Notes under the pieces: generated by a model
Seen by the model: only the letters and a program-made list of their open reading frames with translations
Database searches by the model: none
What the model was told of the DNA's origin: nothing
Position numbers and translations under genes: made by a program
Shown: positions 16,501 through 26,872 of the stretch, piece by piece
Numbering within the stretch: the first letter of the stretch is position 1
How the letters are laid out: each line of letters opens with the position of its first letter
Virus record (IMG/VR): IMGVR_UViG_3300027777_000028
Location: 34,377 to 98,376 of that record
Source of the DNA: a virus
Strand: one strand, 5' to 3'
Length of the DNA stretch: 64,000 nucleotides

Positions 16501-19185
16501 TATGCAAACCCTAATAATCCTTTAGGATCATTGCCCGCCACGATCGTCATTAACTCACCACAAGTTAGTCAAAAGCCTGTAATTGGTAACCCCCAAGTTG
16601 AGCAGTCATACCTTCAATATCCCACAGATCTTGAGTACTTCCAATTAATAACAGGTGTGACTTATAGTGATTTTATTAATCAGTCAAATTATACAACTGC
16701 TTCAGGGTTTTTCCCCCAAGATTATTTACTACACGACATTAGTTATGTTGCCCCATGTGGTGCTAGTAAGACTCTTAATAATATAATTGGAGTAATGGAA
16801 AATTACCAAACCTATGAAATTTGTATTTTCGTAAGAGGTGTAGATCCGTTTACCGCAAAACAAACTATATCTTATGACTTATCTAAAATATTTGGTAAAT
16901 CTTATGGGAATATTTCAATACAAGGTGATTATTATTTAAATGTTCCAATACAACCATTACCCACATCATTAAAACCTACGACACATAACACAGTAAATAA
17001 TGGAAATCAAACATTATATTTCCCTTCATTTACTTTTACGCCTGATCCGACACAATATACCGCATTTACTTCTAACTTACCATATTATTATTTAAGTACT
17101 GATGATGTTTTATCTACGAACTATTCGCCATATCCAGGTCAATGGCAAACAAATCAACAAAGTACCACATCACTCCAACAAACAATTGCTAATGGACGCA
17201 ATATTCCAACATTAATACAACCTACATCCTTTTATACTGTCGGTGGGACATATTTAAGATGGGTAAATGATTTTCAGTCGACAAGTTTCTACATGCAAAC
17301 AGGAAACAATAATAGTAACCCACCTTGTAATCAAGATTGTCAAAAGGGTGAATATTTTAATACTGGTTCAACATTTTATACTTTTGTTAATAGTATGGGT
17401 AATTTATCAGCACTGTATTCTCCTGCATATTATAGATACGGATTGTCTCCAATATCATTTCCAACTGTAAATAGTAATCGTATTGTGATGAGATCTGATA
17501 GATTACCAACTTCATCAAACGTACAAAACGGACCATCAGGAACACAAACAGGATATGCTTTACATCAAAATGATAATTTTTCATTTTACACCCAAAATGG
17601 AAGTCAAAGTCAACCAACAATCAGTGCTGGTGGAGACTTGGTATCTGGTGAATCTCAAGATGACGATCCGGTTACATCAGGATTAACAGAAACACTAACT
17701 TGTGAAGGAATGGTTCCTTTGGCTTGTTATACAGGATCAGGAAGTAATGTTGGGGTAGTTCCTTCGGGACAATGTTCAGTACCCGAAAATAGAATGGTTA
17801 ACGGATGTTATTGTTTATTAAATTATATAGAAACAGATATTCCGGTCTTCAAAAAATTATATTTAATTCCAGAATACTTTAGAGATGCTAGATTGTTTTT
17901 AGAATGGAAAACAAGATTTACGATGAATTTTGCAGCTTGTAGAGGAGTTTTTGCTCAAGTTTTTCAAAACAATTGGGTAAACGGAGTTTTGTATATGTTT
18001 AATTTTAATAAAAGAACAACATTCAATATTTTAACACAACCAAATTATAATTATTGTGAAAATGTTATAGTTTTTAACGAACTTACAAATAATTTCTATT
18101 ATAGGTCTTCCCCTTGGAATGATACAATACAAGAATTTATTGGAAAAAATTCCCCTAGTTATAACTCACAAAGTTTTTTATCAAATTTTCCTGGATTTGG
18201 TTATAATGAAAAACAAATACAATTTCCAACAACCGTTGTTGACTTGGGGCCAAGAGATTATTTCATAAATGAAGTTTGTTGTTCTTCAGGTATTGATGGT
18301 TTTGGTTCTTATTATGCAAACCAATTAAAAGCAACGTCATACCAAGACAACTCTGACATTATACAACTTGGATTTCTTTCTAGAATACTTAATGATGGTG
18401 TTAGACAAAGAATGTTACCCATTCCAAGTGGGGATAATTCTACTGAAGGAAAAGGCATAATTCAATTTTTCAATAGCACACGAGGTGGATATAGAATTGA
18501 TGGTGATTGGGCTCAAATGTTATCAATAAATTCAGAATGGAAAGTTTTGCCGTTTATTACTGAAAACTTACCTCAGCCAAATCCAAATCAATATATTTTC
18601 TTTGGTGATAATGGGGCACCAAATGCTGACCTAATTAAACCTGTTATGGGATTATTTTTCCAAACTCCAACACCAAACTTAAGATATAGAAAAATAGAAT
18701 CACCTGGAATTGAAACCTATAATTTTACACCTTTAATTGAGGAAAAATTTGGGTATTCAAAATCACAAGTTGTTCCAAACTACAAGTGGTCTTTAAAAAA
18801 GAGTAGTCCATCATCAAACATATTTGGAACTGAAGATAATAACTGGTATACAAATACAATAGGTCCGGGAGGAGCAGGAGGCGTTGGAGGATTCTATAAG
18901 AAAAAATACCAAGATTTAGATTTTACAACGTTAAATGAAAAATATATTACAACAACCACTAAATTAGGTTATATTGCTAATTATGATATTAATGGAAATC
19001 CTGATCCACAACCACTTCCAAATACAATCATACAAGGACAACCTATTGGAGTTGCCAATCAACCAATAGGATTGAATCAAGCAATTATAGTAGGTGCTCC
19101 ATACCACTTCTATTTTGGGTTAAATAACGGAAAAACAGCCGTTGATAGATTTTATAAACTTTATGTTTCAACAGTAGAAGAATAA
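13543..19185 (+). CDS. Giant baseplate/tail protein with internal hydrophobic segments
   Basis: 1880 residues, the largest gene. The N-terminal about 240 residues contain a carboxypeptidase-regulatory-like beta-sandwich (VVTGRVFVNGGFGLPNAKV, then ESGDFMFFGVPVGTQTI). Around residues 580-625 and 675-705 are strongly hydrophobic stretches that look like transmembrane helices, followed by a Cys cluster (SYPDCTSCDCDCKN). The C-terminal two thirds are Asn/Thr/Ser/Pro-rich with aromatic residues, typical of beta-structured virion proteins. The position after gp25/gp6 indicates a baseplate component. It overlaps the next gene by one base (TAATG). Confidence 0.75.
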   Translation: MGKSYRIRTEVGVDKYINVNLEQDWESLEILSLKILANDVYTRFCSDYGVVTGRVFVNGGFGLPNAKVSVFIPLDAADELNPVISELYPYKTITETNADGYRYNLLPKLPSYNGHVSTGSFPNKGDVLMDGSYIEVYDKYYRFTVTTNESGDFMFFGVPVGTQTIVMDVDLSDIGCFSLSPQDLIQQGLATETQVNGAKFKSSTNLRELPQIKNLVFDVDVRPFWGDAELCQVGITRVDFDLTKQANINIQPTAIFMGSIISTTDDDALKVSCKPKNNTGNLCELVAGPGEIQAIRQTIFSDDNGLPILERYQIEQEGKVIDADGTYLLNVPMNLDYVFTNEFGQQVISNDPKKGIPTKGKYRFRFKWQNEQGLQGSFQRANFLVPNIKEYGWNNTYNSSNDPFTNLSPGTYTYPSIPAGSITGLTATNNFGVNLGLSQPTTNNVSSYSIYLNGQLYIGSLNSIPFNIGDTIQIVATPVDSSQPQSIVFTSYQEELFNLLRSYAFSTDWDDYANVQEALNCEDTFYEFHYNKVYTTAMFLDRYKKGIGRAKHLGIKEIDNRSCKSTVNTFPVNDIIRNFDAIFFVFNILINILTFPILTLLFVAHFISFLWPILKYVLIILGIVLTIQAATDLQNVFENTSEVIEATLSAISVNLGGPVVDTGALIKSVRLLIKQFILIAKAAFSVVLAASFTAFAIFAAAKIKGFPRIGLPMISYPDCTSCDCDCKNADMSDDFDSNSVYNEINTAAQSSGGGTNNTVLSTPKTLIAPVNSSAAYALDHPNLKNDPNNNDPFPPCKSLTTLIGNGDITIDVVVKASLDYIRIASGSDVISSTDPNRYLPNEAYLLKAPQPFLFTADKNPGADDRSFAYPTSVTFSQKLNEFNTRDKYFKSSTTSAFGSGVNRIKTVVNPTSGSTPYEDQVIVVLMNPGSTESLGVGNVVTFQDPNYMDSGSTLRMVNLTGATTNQFQNNSITGTTLTGQTSISINYANPNNPLGSLPATIVINSPQVSQKPVIGNPQVEQSYLQYPTDLEYFQLITGVTYSDFINQSNYTTASGFFPQDYLLHDISYVAPCGASKTLNNIIGVMENYQTYEICIFVRGVDPFTAKQTISYDLSKIFGKSYGNISIQGDYYLNVPIQPLPTSLKPTTHNTVNNGNQTLYFPSFTFTPDPTQYTAFTSNLPYYYLSTDDVLSTNYSPYPGQWQTNQQSTTSLQQTIANGRNIPTLIQPTSFYTVGGTYLRWVNDFQSTSFYMQTGNNNSNPPCNQDCQKGEYFNTGSTFYTFVNSMGNLSALYSPAYYRYGLSPISFPTVNSNRIVMRSDRLPTSSNVQNGPSGTQTGYALHQNDNFSFYTQNGSQSQPTISAGGDLVSGESQDDDPVTSGLTETLTCEGMVPLACYTGSGSNVGVVPSGQCSVPENRMVNGCYCLLNYIETDIPVFKKLYLIPEYFRDARLFLEWKTRFTMNFAACRGVFAQVFQNNWVNGVLYMFNFNKRTTFNILTQPNYNYCENVIVFNELTNNFYYRSSPWNDTIQEFIGKNSPSYNSQSFLSNFPGFGYNEKQIQFPTTVVDLGPRDYFINEVCCSSGIDGFGSYYANQLKATSYQDNSDIIQLGFLSRILNDGVRQRMLPIPSGDNSTEGKGIIQFFNSTRGGYRIDGDWAQMLSINSEWKVLPFITENLPQPNPNQYIFFGDNGAPNADLIKPVMGLFFQTPTPNLRYRKIESPGIETYNFTPLIEEKFGYSKSQVVPNYKWSLKKSSPSSNIFGTEDNNWYTNTIGPGGAGGVGGFYKKKYQDLDFTTLNEKYITTTTKLGYIANYDINGNPDPQPLPNTIIQGQPIGVANQPIGLNQAIIVGAPYHFYFGLNNGKTAVDRFYKLYVSTVEE

Positions 19186-20984
19186 TGGTAGATCCGACAA
19201 CAAATATAATTTTATCGACCCAAAGATATAAGGGAGCACCAAAAACAGATCAGTTTATCAATGTTCCTTTCGCACAAACAAATAAAGAACTTATTGAATT
19301 TGATAGAAGCGTTGATTTAAATCTTGCAACCGTTTTTGATGAAGAAAGACAACAATCTACAATATTTAGACCTGTAACCAAGTATTCTGTCATATTTGAA
19401 AATGCTTATACAGGATCAACAACTTATGTTCCATTTAGAGATAATCTTTATTATACAAATGCTTTGTCAAACGCAATATCGTATTATCCTTCTGGAAATA
19501 ATCCATCAGTTCCACCACTTCCAACAAATCAAAATGTTGCTTGGGATGGATTTCCTCAATACCCCGAATTTGATTTTATAAGAACTGATAATGATGTTCT
19601 TGGATATACAATTGGAAACGGAAGACATTTGGATTTTAAATCAGTAAGTGCAACAACATACAATTGGTCTCATTATTTAAGTTATGTTTATCAAAATGAT
19701 TATAACAAAAATCTTTATGCGATTGAACCAAATACAAACATTTCTTGGAATTGGGTGGCTTCAGACGGACTTCCTTATTATGTAATTGTTGGTAGTGATC
19801 AAACAACAAGAGTTATTAGTTTTAAGTGTCCTGTTATGCATGGTTTATCTGTTGGAGAATCCGTTCAATTATCTACTAATTATAATGGAAATGAATTTTT
19901 TCAGGTAACCAGTTTGGGTGATCCTGCATCGGGATCGGATGAATACATTTTTAATATTAGAAACGTTGGTTATACAGGAAATACTTTTTTAACTTTTACA
20001 CAAGGGACATTCAAAAGGGTTATAAATGTTTCAAATTCTGCTGATACAATTAGCAAATATTATGTTAGAAAACATAAAATATTGACAAACCCCGAATGTG
20101 CGGTTTTGGTAAATGCGGGATTTGAACAAAATGTTTATAACAATAAAACCAAGTGTGAAGTAAAGGCATTAACACCAAATCAAAAACAACGAACATCTGT
20201 TAAAGAAGGTGCAAGATCATATACATTATCTTTTAATTGTGATGTGGATATTCTTGATTTATTGGATAACGAAAACAGACCTGTTAGTGAATTATTTTTT
20301 ACAACAGTTTGGAGAGGTTATTTTGGTTGGACACAAAAATTAAAACAAGGTTGGTATTTTAATACTTATTTGGATCAAACAAACCCACAAATTTGGTGGG
20401 ATCAAAATAATCCTGATTCTAATACAAGTATAATCCAAAATCAATATAATTCATTAGTGAATCAAGGTCCGTTTTTTTATAATGAACTATTAAACACAGG
20501 AGATACAATAGACGGAGATTATTGTGAATGGAATAATTTTGAACAACTTGAAAGAGTAATTTCATTATATCAACATAAAATAACATATAACGAAAATTGG
20601 TTTAGTTTGTCAGCAACCACGTTGACACCAAATAACCAATATGGTTATTTTTATCAACCACATAGCCCAATTCAGATCAGGGCTTTTTCTGACTATATTG
20701 AGGAAGGTAGTTCTTTGAATGTTGTTGGAATACCTGATTATGCTTATTACTCAACGATGAACGCACTATTTAGATGGAGAGATTTATATCCTTATGGGTT
20801 TATTGATACAGATGGTGTTGGGGTTGATTTTCCGTTTTTAAATAATTCTCATTATCCGTTTACAAACACAATATTTAGAGTTACACCCGAAAATTACAAT
20901 ATACCGAGTGATTATGCTCAAACTGGAGCAGTTCCTGTGAACATAACAACAATTGCAGACCCAACGGCCGATGAATGCGAATAG
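19185..20984 (+). CDS. Tail/baseplate structural protein, 599 aa
   Basis: Aromatic- and Asn-rich beta-type protein without recognised domain. The N-terminus (TQRYKGAPKTDQFINVPFAQTNKELIEFDRS begins the protein) is compact, and a central NPECAVLVNAGFEQNVYNNKTKCEVKALTPNQK stretch stands out. Start ATG overlaps the previous stop in TAATG. By position it is part of the tail block; its precise role is unknown. Confidence 0.7.
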   Translation: MVDPTTNIILSTQRYKGAPKTDQFINVPFAQTNKELIEFDRSVDLNLATVFDEERQQSTIFRPVTKYSVIFENAYTGSTTYVPFRDNLYYTNALSNAISYYPSGNNPSVPPLPTNQNVAWDGFPQYPEFDFIRTDNDVLGYTIGNGRHLDFKSVSATTYNWSHYLSYVYQNDYNKNLYAIEPNTNISWNWVASDGLPYYVIVGSDQTTRVISFKCPVMHGLSVGESVQLSTNYNGNEFFQVTSLGDPASGSDEYIFNIRNVGYTGNTFLTFTQGTFKRVINVSNSADTISKYYVRKHKILTNPECAVLVNAGFEQNVYNNKTKCEVKALTPNQKQRTSVKEGARSYTLSFNCDVDILDLLDNENRPVSELFFTTVWRGYFGWTQKLKQGWYFNTYLDQTNPQIWWDQNNPDSNTSIIQNQYNSLVNQGPFFYNELLNTGDTIDGDYCEWNNFEQLERVISLYQHKITYNENWFSLSATTLTPNNQYGYFYQPHSPIQIRAFSDYIEEGSSLNVVGIPDYAYYSTMNALFRWRDLYPYGFIDTDGVGVDFPFLNNSHYPFTNTIFRVTPENYNIPSDYAQTGAVPVNITTIADPTADECE

Positions 20985-21777
20985 AATAAAAATAGTAAAA
21001 GACGATATAAATAAGTTTGTTAATATACCAATTAACATGCAATGGGATTTTATGGGTCGAGACGATAGTATTTCGGAATATGAAATCGATGCGATTAAAC
21101 AAGTTACAGGTGTAGCGGCAGATTTTGAAATCGCAAGATTTGCTCATAACGTATTTTACAATCAAGATTCTGCGATAAATTATGAATTTAACTTTTATGA
21201 TGATTCACAACCCATAACCGCAAATACAGTTGGAAACTGGTCTTCATCATATTTAAATAACGGATTTTCAGTTCAAGACATTTATTATTTTTCAAAACCT
21301 TTTACAAAGTCTTTTTTCAAACTTGATTTTTATGACACAAAAGAAGAAAAAACACAACAAATATATTTGTCAATTATTCTTCCCGTTCAACAAGGATTAA
21401 CACAAACCGCAGTTTTATCACCACTTGTCCCCCCAGTTGAAATTAAAAAACCAAAAATGGTGTTAGATTATATTGGGGCAGATAAAGAAGGGTTTTTTGT
21501 ATATTGGTTAAGAAGTAGAGATTTTATTGACATATCAACTTTTTTTATGACCGCCAAGTTTTTTGATGGAAGAGAAGGAGTTTTTAAACAAATGACAAAT
21601 ACAAGACAAGATTTAATCACACCTAATAAATTCCAATTCAACAATGAGGACTATTTTTATTATAAGGTGGATTTGGATTATAACAATAAAACTTACGAAG
21701 TGTTTTCGACATCAACAACTCTTAGGGTTGGAGATTCAAACTCACCGATAATTTGGTATGAATATGTTAACCCATAA
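20971..21777 (+). CDS. Tail/baseplate structural protein, 268 aa
   Basis: ATG at 20971, overlapping the previous gene by 14 nt, was chosen over an upstream TTG. Near the N-terminus an INMQWDFMGRDDSISEYEI segment is followed by helix; the rest is beta-rich with SPLVPPVEIKKPK before a second domain. Virion role inferred from position only. Confidence 0.65.
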   Translation: MNANRIKIVKDDINKFVNIPINMQWDFMGRDDSISEYEIDAIKQVTGVAADFEIARFAHNVFYNQDSAINYEFNFYDDSQPITANTVGNWSSSYLNNGFSVQDIYYFSKPFTKSFFKLDFYDTKEEKTQQIYLSIILPVQQGLTQTAVLSPLVPPVEIKKPKMVLDYIGADKEGFFVYWLRSRDFIDISTFFMTAKFFDGREGVFKQMTNTRQDLITPNKFQFNNEDYFYYKVDLDYNNKTYEVFSTSTTLRVGDSNSPIIWYEYVNP

Positions 21778-22952
21778 TGGAATTACAAGAATATAAGTTT
21801 ATTGTTTCACCAGAAAATATCAAAAGTGATATTATTTTTGTTAATTATACAGGTGAAACAGATATTACAACAATTATTGATCCGTGTTGTTTAACGGCAA
21901 CAACCACAAGTGCGACAACAACAGGAACAACTGGTGTTTATCTTCCTATGTCGTATGTTTTAAGTGGAAACACAGGAGGAACTTCATTTTTAACAGGTTT
22001 ATCTGTTAACATATTGATAACAGAGTCTGCGGTTGATCTTGGATATTACACTCCCTTTGATGGTTTAATATTACAGGCCGACGTATTAAACAATTTTATT
22101 GTAACCGCAAACACAATAAATCCATATACTTACACATTTTATAATACGTCAGATTTAGAGTTTATTAAGTTTTTACAACTTGTTACATACACATTAGATT
22201 GGGGAGATGGATCACCACCACAGGCGGTTTTGGGAATAACACCTATTTTTCATACGTATCCTACGGCAGATAATAATTATACGATAACCTTGACTGCCAA
22301 CTCGCCTTGGGGAATATCAAAAGTTCAAAAACCGGTTTTAACACCATATAGTGCCGCTACAATACCAAACCCACAAGGATCAATAACTTTTTATCCTGCT
22401 GGTGGATCGTGGTCTGCTAACCCAATAAGTTATGACTATATCTTTACGGGAGATTCAAATACAAACATCAACGACTACTATTCATACAACTACACTTCAG
22501 TTCCTTTTTTAATTACAGGTTTTACAGAATCAACCTTAAATGATTTGGCACAATTTGGACCAAAAATTAATTTGGCAGGAGGAAAATATAAATTGGGAAT
22601 ACAAGTAACAGGAAACACAGGAGGTATTGGTACTTACTATGGGGTTGATCCAACGGGAACTTATAGCGCCTACACAATGAACGGAACGATTTATCACGAT
22701 TATGAAAATTTTACAATTTATTTTACAGACTCATACGGATTAGTTCCTGGTGAATTAGAATTATCAGCAATAACAAAAAATGAAGCACTATTGAATGTTA
22801 TTGACCAACCAGAAATTATAACTAATGTTTATATTGAAAGGGGGAAATACACACCTTTAGAAAATGTTATGAGATTAGGTGAGGTTGATAACATGGGTGA
22901 TTTAGAAAAATACGGATACAAATATTTTACAATAGAAAAAGTATCAACATAA
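21777..22952 (+). CDS. Tail protein with PKD-like domain
   Basis: 391 residues. A PKD-type Ig-like domain is visible around residues 115-185: YTLDWGDGSPP followed by a HTYP turn and YTITLTANSPWG, the hallmark WDFGDG-like and HxY strands. Such domains are adhesive or structural in phage tails and bacterial surface proteins. The N-terminal part is Thr-rich. Starts at a TAATG overlap with the preceding gene. Confidence 0.7.
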   Translation: MELQEYKFIVSPENIKSDIIFVNYTGETDITTIIDPCCLTATTTSATTTGTTGVYLPMSYVLSGNTGGTSFLTGLSVNILITESAVDLGYYTPFDGLILQADVLNNFIVTANTINPYTYTFYNTSDLEFIKFLQLVTYTLDWGDGSPPQAVLGITPIFHTYPTADNNYTITLTANSPWGISKVQKPVLTPYSAATIPNPQGSITFYPAGGSWSANPISYDYIFTGDSNTNINDYYSYNYTSVPFLITGFTESTLNDLAQFGPKINLAGGKYKLGIQVTGNTGGIGTYYGVDPTGTYSAYTMNGTIYHDYENFTIYFTDSYGLVPGELELSAITKNEALLNVIDQPEIITNVYIERGKYTPLENVMRLGEVDNMGDLEKYGYKYFTIEKVST

Positions 22953-22953
22953 C

Positions 22954-22961
22954 TATTTATA
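22954..22961 (+). promoter_or_regulatory. TATTTATA late-promoter-like motif
   Basis: Ends (7-mer) 19 nt before the ATG at 22980. Confidence 0.55.
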
Positions 22962-22979
22962 AAAAAGTAATATTAAAAT

Positions 22980-23885
22980 ATGGCAACGGGAAATTATGGC
23001 GTAATAAGACCTTCAGATGTTAGTCCTGAAGATGTACAAATCGTGTTAGTTTATACAGAATCAAGAGATGACACACAAAATTTTACATTAACAACTTTGA
23101 ACGCACAAGACGTTCTTAGACCTTATTTTAATAATAATGCCACGGGAGGAAGTTCAGTAGAAATACTTGGTGGTTTATATAATCTAAAATTACCAGCAGA
23201 CCAATTCAATAAATTGGGAATCTATACTTTGATGATTAGACCTGCAGAAATTAGAACAATAATTACTGATTGTGGTGTTTTATCTGCATTACCAAACGTT
23301 AAAGGAATTGTAATTGATTTGAATAATGTTCCGGCACAAAGTCGAAACAAATTTGTAAATCAAGGATTAGTTGGATTTAGAGTTGAATATTTAAATCCTG
23401 ATGGAACAAAAATACCAAACTTTTTTAGAATTATCACATCATCTTTTTATTGTGAACCTGTGGTTCAAAACCTAACAAACACAATTCAAAAATCTATTAG
23501 ATATAAATATGTTGAAGGAGCAACTAACTTGTTATTTTGCACATTGTCTCCGTCATCATCACCAACTAATAAACCAAGTGCGACCCCTTATATTGGACAA
23601 CCAAACCAAAGTATTATCATTACAAACACATACTTTAATCCAATAAGTACTGAGATTGAAATTGTTGACCAAGACATTTCAACACTTGCAATTGCTCTTT
23701 ACGGAAACCAAACTAAATCTATTGAGGATGGTATTTACACCATTTACGATGCTAATAACAATATATACAAACAATACAACTTGTATGAAATTAAAGATCA
23801 GTTTAACGCTCTTCTTTATGAAGTTAGACAAGATCGTGGCGAAAATATCGATTTCTCAAAGGCGTTTAATAATATAACAGCTTAA
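22980..23885 (+). CDS. Tail structural protein, 301 aa
   Basis: Beta-rich protein with an N-terminal part similar in style to domains of neighbouring tail genes (YGVIRPSDVSPEDVQIVLVY) and a middle SPSSSPTNKPSATP linker. No family recognised. Co-transcribed with the following 995-aa gene, with which it shares a TAATG junction. Confidence 0.65.
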   Translation: MATGNYGVIRPSDVSPEDVQIVLVYTESRDDTQNFTLTTLNAQDVLRPYFNNNATGGSSVEILGGLYNLKLPADQFNKLGIYTLMIRPAEIRTIITDCGVLSALPNVKGIVIDLNNVPAQSRNKFVNQGLVGFRVEYLNPDGTKIPNFFRIITSSFYCEPVVQNLTNTIQKSIRYKYVEGATNLLFCTLSPSSSPTNKPSATPYIGQPNQSIIITNTYFNPISTEIEIVDQDISTLAIALYGNQTKSIEDGIYTIYDANNNIYKQYNLYEIKDQFNALLYEVRQDRGENIDFSKAFNNITA

Positions 23886-26872
23886 TGGCAACAAATAAAT
23901 TTACTTGTCCACCTCAAAGTAGTGCGGCAAATCAATTCTCTAACAATTTGGTTGGAGTTCAGTTGGTTACCGGTGGAGGATTAACGCAAGCAAATTTTAA
24001 TTTTACAACAGGTATTTCAGAAAAACAGAATCGAACTTTTACGATTGGAACTTTTTCTGACCCTATCAATTTGCAGTCCATGAATATGGAAAACAATATT
24101 GAATCTGCAGAAATTTTAGCCAACAATTATAGAGTTTATCCAAATTACGATTTATCACAAGTTACAAACTTTACACAATACGGATCTTTGGTTAAAAGAT
24201 TATCAACTTCAGTTACAAAGATCATTAACTTTTTTCCTGCGGGATTGGAAGTTTCTCCAAGTACACCAAAGTTCATAACACAAGAAACCGCAATCAACAT
24301 TTCATACGACTCGGTAGAAAACGACACAACATTTGAAGTTTATTTATCATCAATTCAAAATCCATTTGAAATTGATTATTCTACCAATTCAGAAATAAAC
24401 ATGATGTTTAATGAAATGGAAGTTTCTCCATTACGAAATATGAAATTACAATATAAAAAGTATGTTTTATATGTTAATGGAAATCAATACCCTGTAAATT
24501 ACTTATACCCAACAGATAGTTCATCAACAACATTAAAACTTATTGTAGACGGAAACCCATTTCAAGGAAACCAAATTTCTTATGATTATTTAATTGTTAG
24601 ACCAAGCGATTATGAAACGAACAAAGTTTTTAATTTAGATTTTGATCCGGTCGAAAACTTTTTATTAAATAGACAAATTACACCTGCATATACCGCAACA
24701 TTTACCGTACCTGTGGAACAAGAAAACGGGACATTCATTTTGACCAACGACACGGCAACTTGGCCAAGAGCAGGATTTTGGAATTTGGATATTAGATCTG
24801 GTTCTTTTGACAATTATTTGACAAAAATTAATGATTTTGCATATAATATGGATCAATATACCACAAATATTGTATCTAGATTTTTAACAACAGGTGCTCT
24901 TAAAGAATTTGACACACCTGATCAAAGGTTTGAAAAACTACTTCAAATATACGGAAGAAGTTTTGATGAAACAAAAACATTTATAAGTGCTTTAGGAAAC
25001 ATCAATAGCATTCATTATACAATTCAAAACGATATTCCTTCACAATTATTAAAAAATTTGGCACAAACATTAGGTTGGGTTACGAATTTTTCACCAATAT
25101 CTAATGAAGAACTATTACAGGCTGTGTTCACAACTCAACCAAATACTTTTCCTGGTCTACAAATAGGACAAACACCAGAGGAGATAAATTATCAGTTTTA
25201 TAGAAATTTAATTCTAAACTCGGCATATCTTTTCAAATCAAAAGGGACAAGAAAATCTATTGAATGTTTATTAAGAATGATCGGAGCCCCTGAGGCAATT
25301 ACCGAATTTAATGAATATGTTTATCTTGCCGACCAAAGAATTAATATGAGCGAGTTTAATCAACAATACGCTCAAATTAGTACTGGTACATTATTAACAC
25401 AAATTCCCGTTTATGATACAACCGATGTTTATTCAATTCAGGGAATTTCATATACAGGATTTACAACGACATCAACAAATACAAATGTTCTAACGACAAG
25501 AACCGACTATCCTGTTGATGAATTTGGTTGTCCTAAAATGCCAACACCAACAGAAACATACTTTTTTCAAATAGGAGGTGGATGGTTTGAATCGACACCA
25601 CAACATAGAATGCCTGAATTCGCAGTTCCGACAAATGCGGTTTTTACAGGAAACAATCCAAATTATCAAACACAACTTTTACCTTTTAATTATGGTGAAG
25701 AGTATTTGCAAGTTTATAGACATTTTCCTTATATGGATATGGGTTTTAAATTAAGAAACGTTATTGACAACAAAAAAAGTTGGGTAGACACAAATTCAAC
25801 TTTGAGAACAAGTTTTGATGGGGGATTTAATTCATATTATAATGTTGGAGAAGAATGTTTGGTCTTGAATGTTAAAAATGTTGATATAATGATGAATCCA
25901 GCTCAAGGGTTGGCTTATGATGTTTGGTATATGTCAAACAAATATAATTTTCCAATACCAGAACAAGGATTATTTTATCAACCACCTTCCCCATGTTATG
26001 TACCGAACCCATATCCAAAATTAGGTGGGGTTGATTGGACCACAATTGTTCCAAAACCAAAACAAAAAACTTTCTTTGAATTTGCTCAAACTTTTTGGCG
26101 AAACATGATCAATACAAGAAATCGTCAATTTATTACTGATGGAAAAACAGGAGGTTACCCAACACTACAATCAATATATTGGAGATATTTAGAATCACAA
26201 AAATTAGCAGGAGTGCCAAATGACAACTTTACTTATCAAACTATGATTGATTATGTAAATGGGATGGGAGATTATTGGATTCAAATGATTGAACAAATGG
26301 TTCCAGCAACAACTATTTGGAATACGGGAACAAGATTGGAAAATTCAATATTTCATAGACAAAAATTTGTGTGGAGAAGACAAGAAGGTTGTAAGTTTCT
26401 TCCAATTCCTTGTAAACCTTGTAATCTTACAACACAACTATATGTCTTGGATTGTCCGGTACAACAAGTTACTTGTGGTTTATATCCCTGGTCTACTGAT
26501 CCAAACACAACATCATTTGGTATTGTTTTGGCTCAAACTATGTTAGATTTCTTCACATCACAAGGGTTAGATCCAAATAATTGTCAAATAAATACTATTG
26601 TAAGTAATTGGTTTGTTGATGTGAGAGTGAATGGAACAATATTAACACAATATGGTTTCTTTGAAGGTATAGGAACAAATGGATTCCCAACTAGTAGTCA
26701 ATGGGTGACGGCATTATCCGAAGCTTTCGATGGTTTACTAACCGATGGGTATAGTTATAATATTGATGAAACGGATCAAGAGATTGTCGTATTTAATAAT
26801 AATTGTCAACCAAATTTTGACGAACTCCAAATTAATGTTGGAATAAACTTCGAGGTGTATTGTAACGGATAA
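23885..26872 (+). CDS. Large tail/baseplate protein with tail-protein-I-like central region
   Basis: 995 residues. The central region (about 300-480) contains SRFLTTGALKEFDTPDQRF, a KLLQIYGRSFDETKTFISAL helix and an NLILNSAYLFKSKGTRKSIECLLRMIG helix, an arrangement resembling the helical core of P2 gpI-type baseplate proteins, which bridge wedge and fibres. The flanks are beta-rich; the C-terminus has Cys pairs (FLPIPCKPCNLT). It lies just before the fibre genes, consistent with a fibre-attachment role. Family assignment is tentative. Confidence 0.65.
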   Translation: MATNKFTCPPQSSAANQFSNNLVGVQLVTGGGLTQANFNFTTGISEKQNRTFTIGTFSDPINLQSMNMENNIESAEILANNYRVYPNYDLSQVTNFTQYGSLVKRLSTSVTKIINFFPAGLEVSPSTPKFITQETAINISYDSVENDTTFEVYLSSIQNPFEIDYSTNSEINMMFNEMEVSPLRNMKLQYKKYVLYVNGNQYPVNYLYPTDSSSTTLKLIVDGNPFQGNQISYDYLIVRPSDYETNKVFNLDFDPVENFLLNRQITPAYTATFTVPVEQENGTFILTNDTATWPRAGFWNLDIRSGSFDNYLTKINDFAYNMDQYTTNIVSRFLTTGALKEFDTPDQRFEKLLQIYGRSFDETKTFISALGNINSIHYTIQNDIPSQLLKNLAQTLGWVTNFSPISNEELLQAVFTTQPNTFPGLQIGQTPEEINYQFYRNLILNSAYLFKSKGTRKSIECLLRMIGAPEAITEFNEYVYLADQRINMSEFNQQYAQISTGTLLTQIPVYDTTDVYSIQGISYTGFTTTSTNTNVLTTRTDYPVDEFGCPKMPTPTETYFFQIGGGWFESTPQHRMPEFAVPTNAVFTGNNPNYQTQLLPFNYGEEYLQVYRHFPYMDMGFKLRNVIDNKKSWVDTNSTLRTSFDGGFNSYYNVGEECLVLNVKNVDIMMNPAQGLAYDVWYMSNKYNFPIPEQGLFYQPPSPCYVPNPYPKLGGVDWTTIVPKPKQKTFFEFAQTFWRNMINTRNRQFITDGKTGGYPTLQSIYWRYLESQKLAGVPNDNFTYQTMIDYVNGMGDYWIQMIEQMVPATTIWNTGTRLENSIFHRQKFVWRRQEGCKFLPIPCKPCNLTTQLYVLDCPVQQVTCGLYPWSTDPNTTSFGIVLAQTMLDFFTSQGLDPNNCQINTIVSNWFVDVRVNGTILTQYGFFEGIGTNGFPTSSQWVTALSEAFDGLLTDGYSYNIDETDQEIVVFNNNCQPNFDELQINVGINFEVYCNG

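Noticed and set aside
20953-20970. TTG start for the 268-aa tail protein
   Set aside because: ATG at 20971 gives a shorter overlap and is the usual start codon here.
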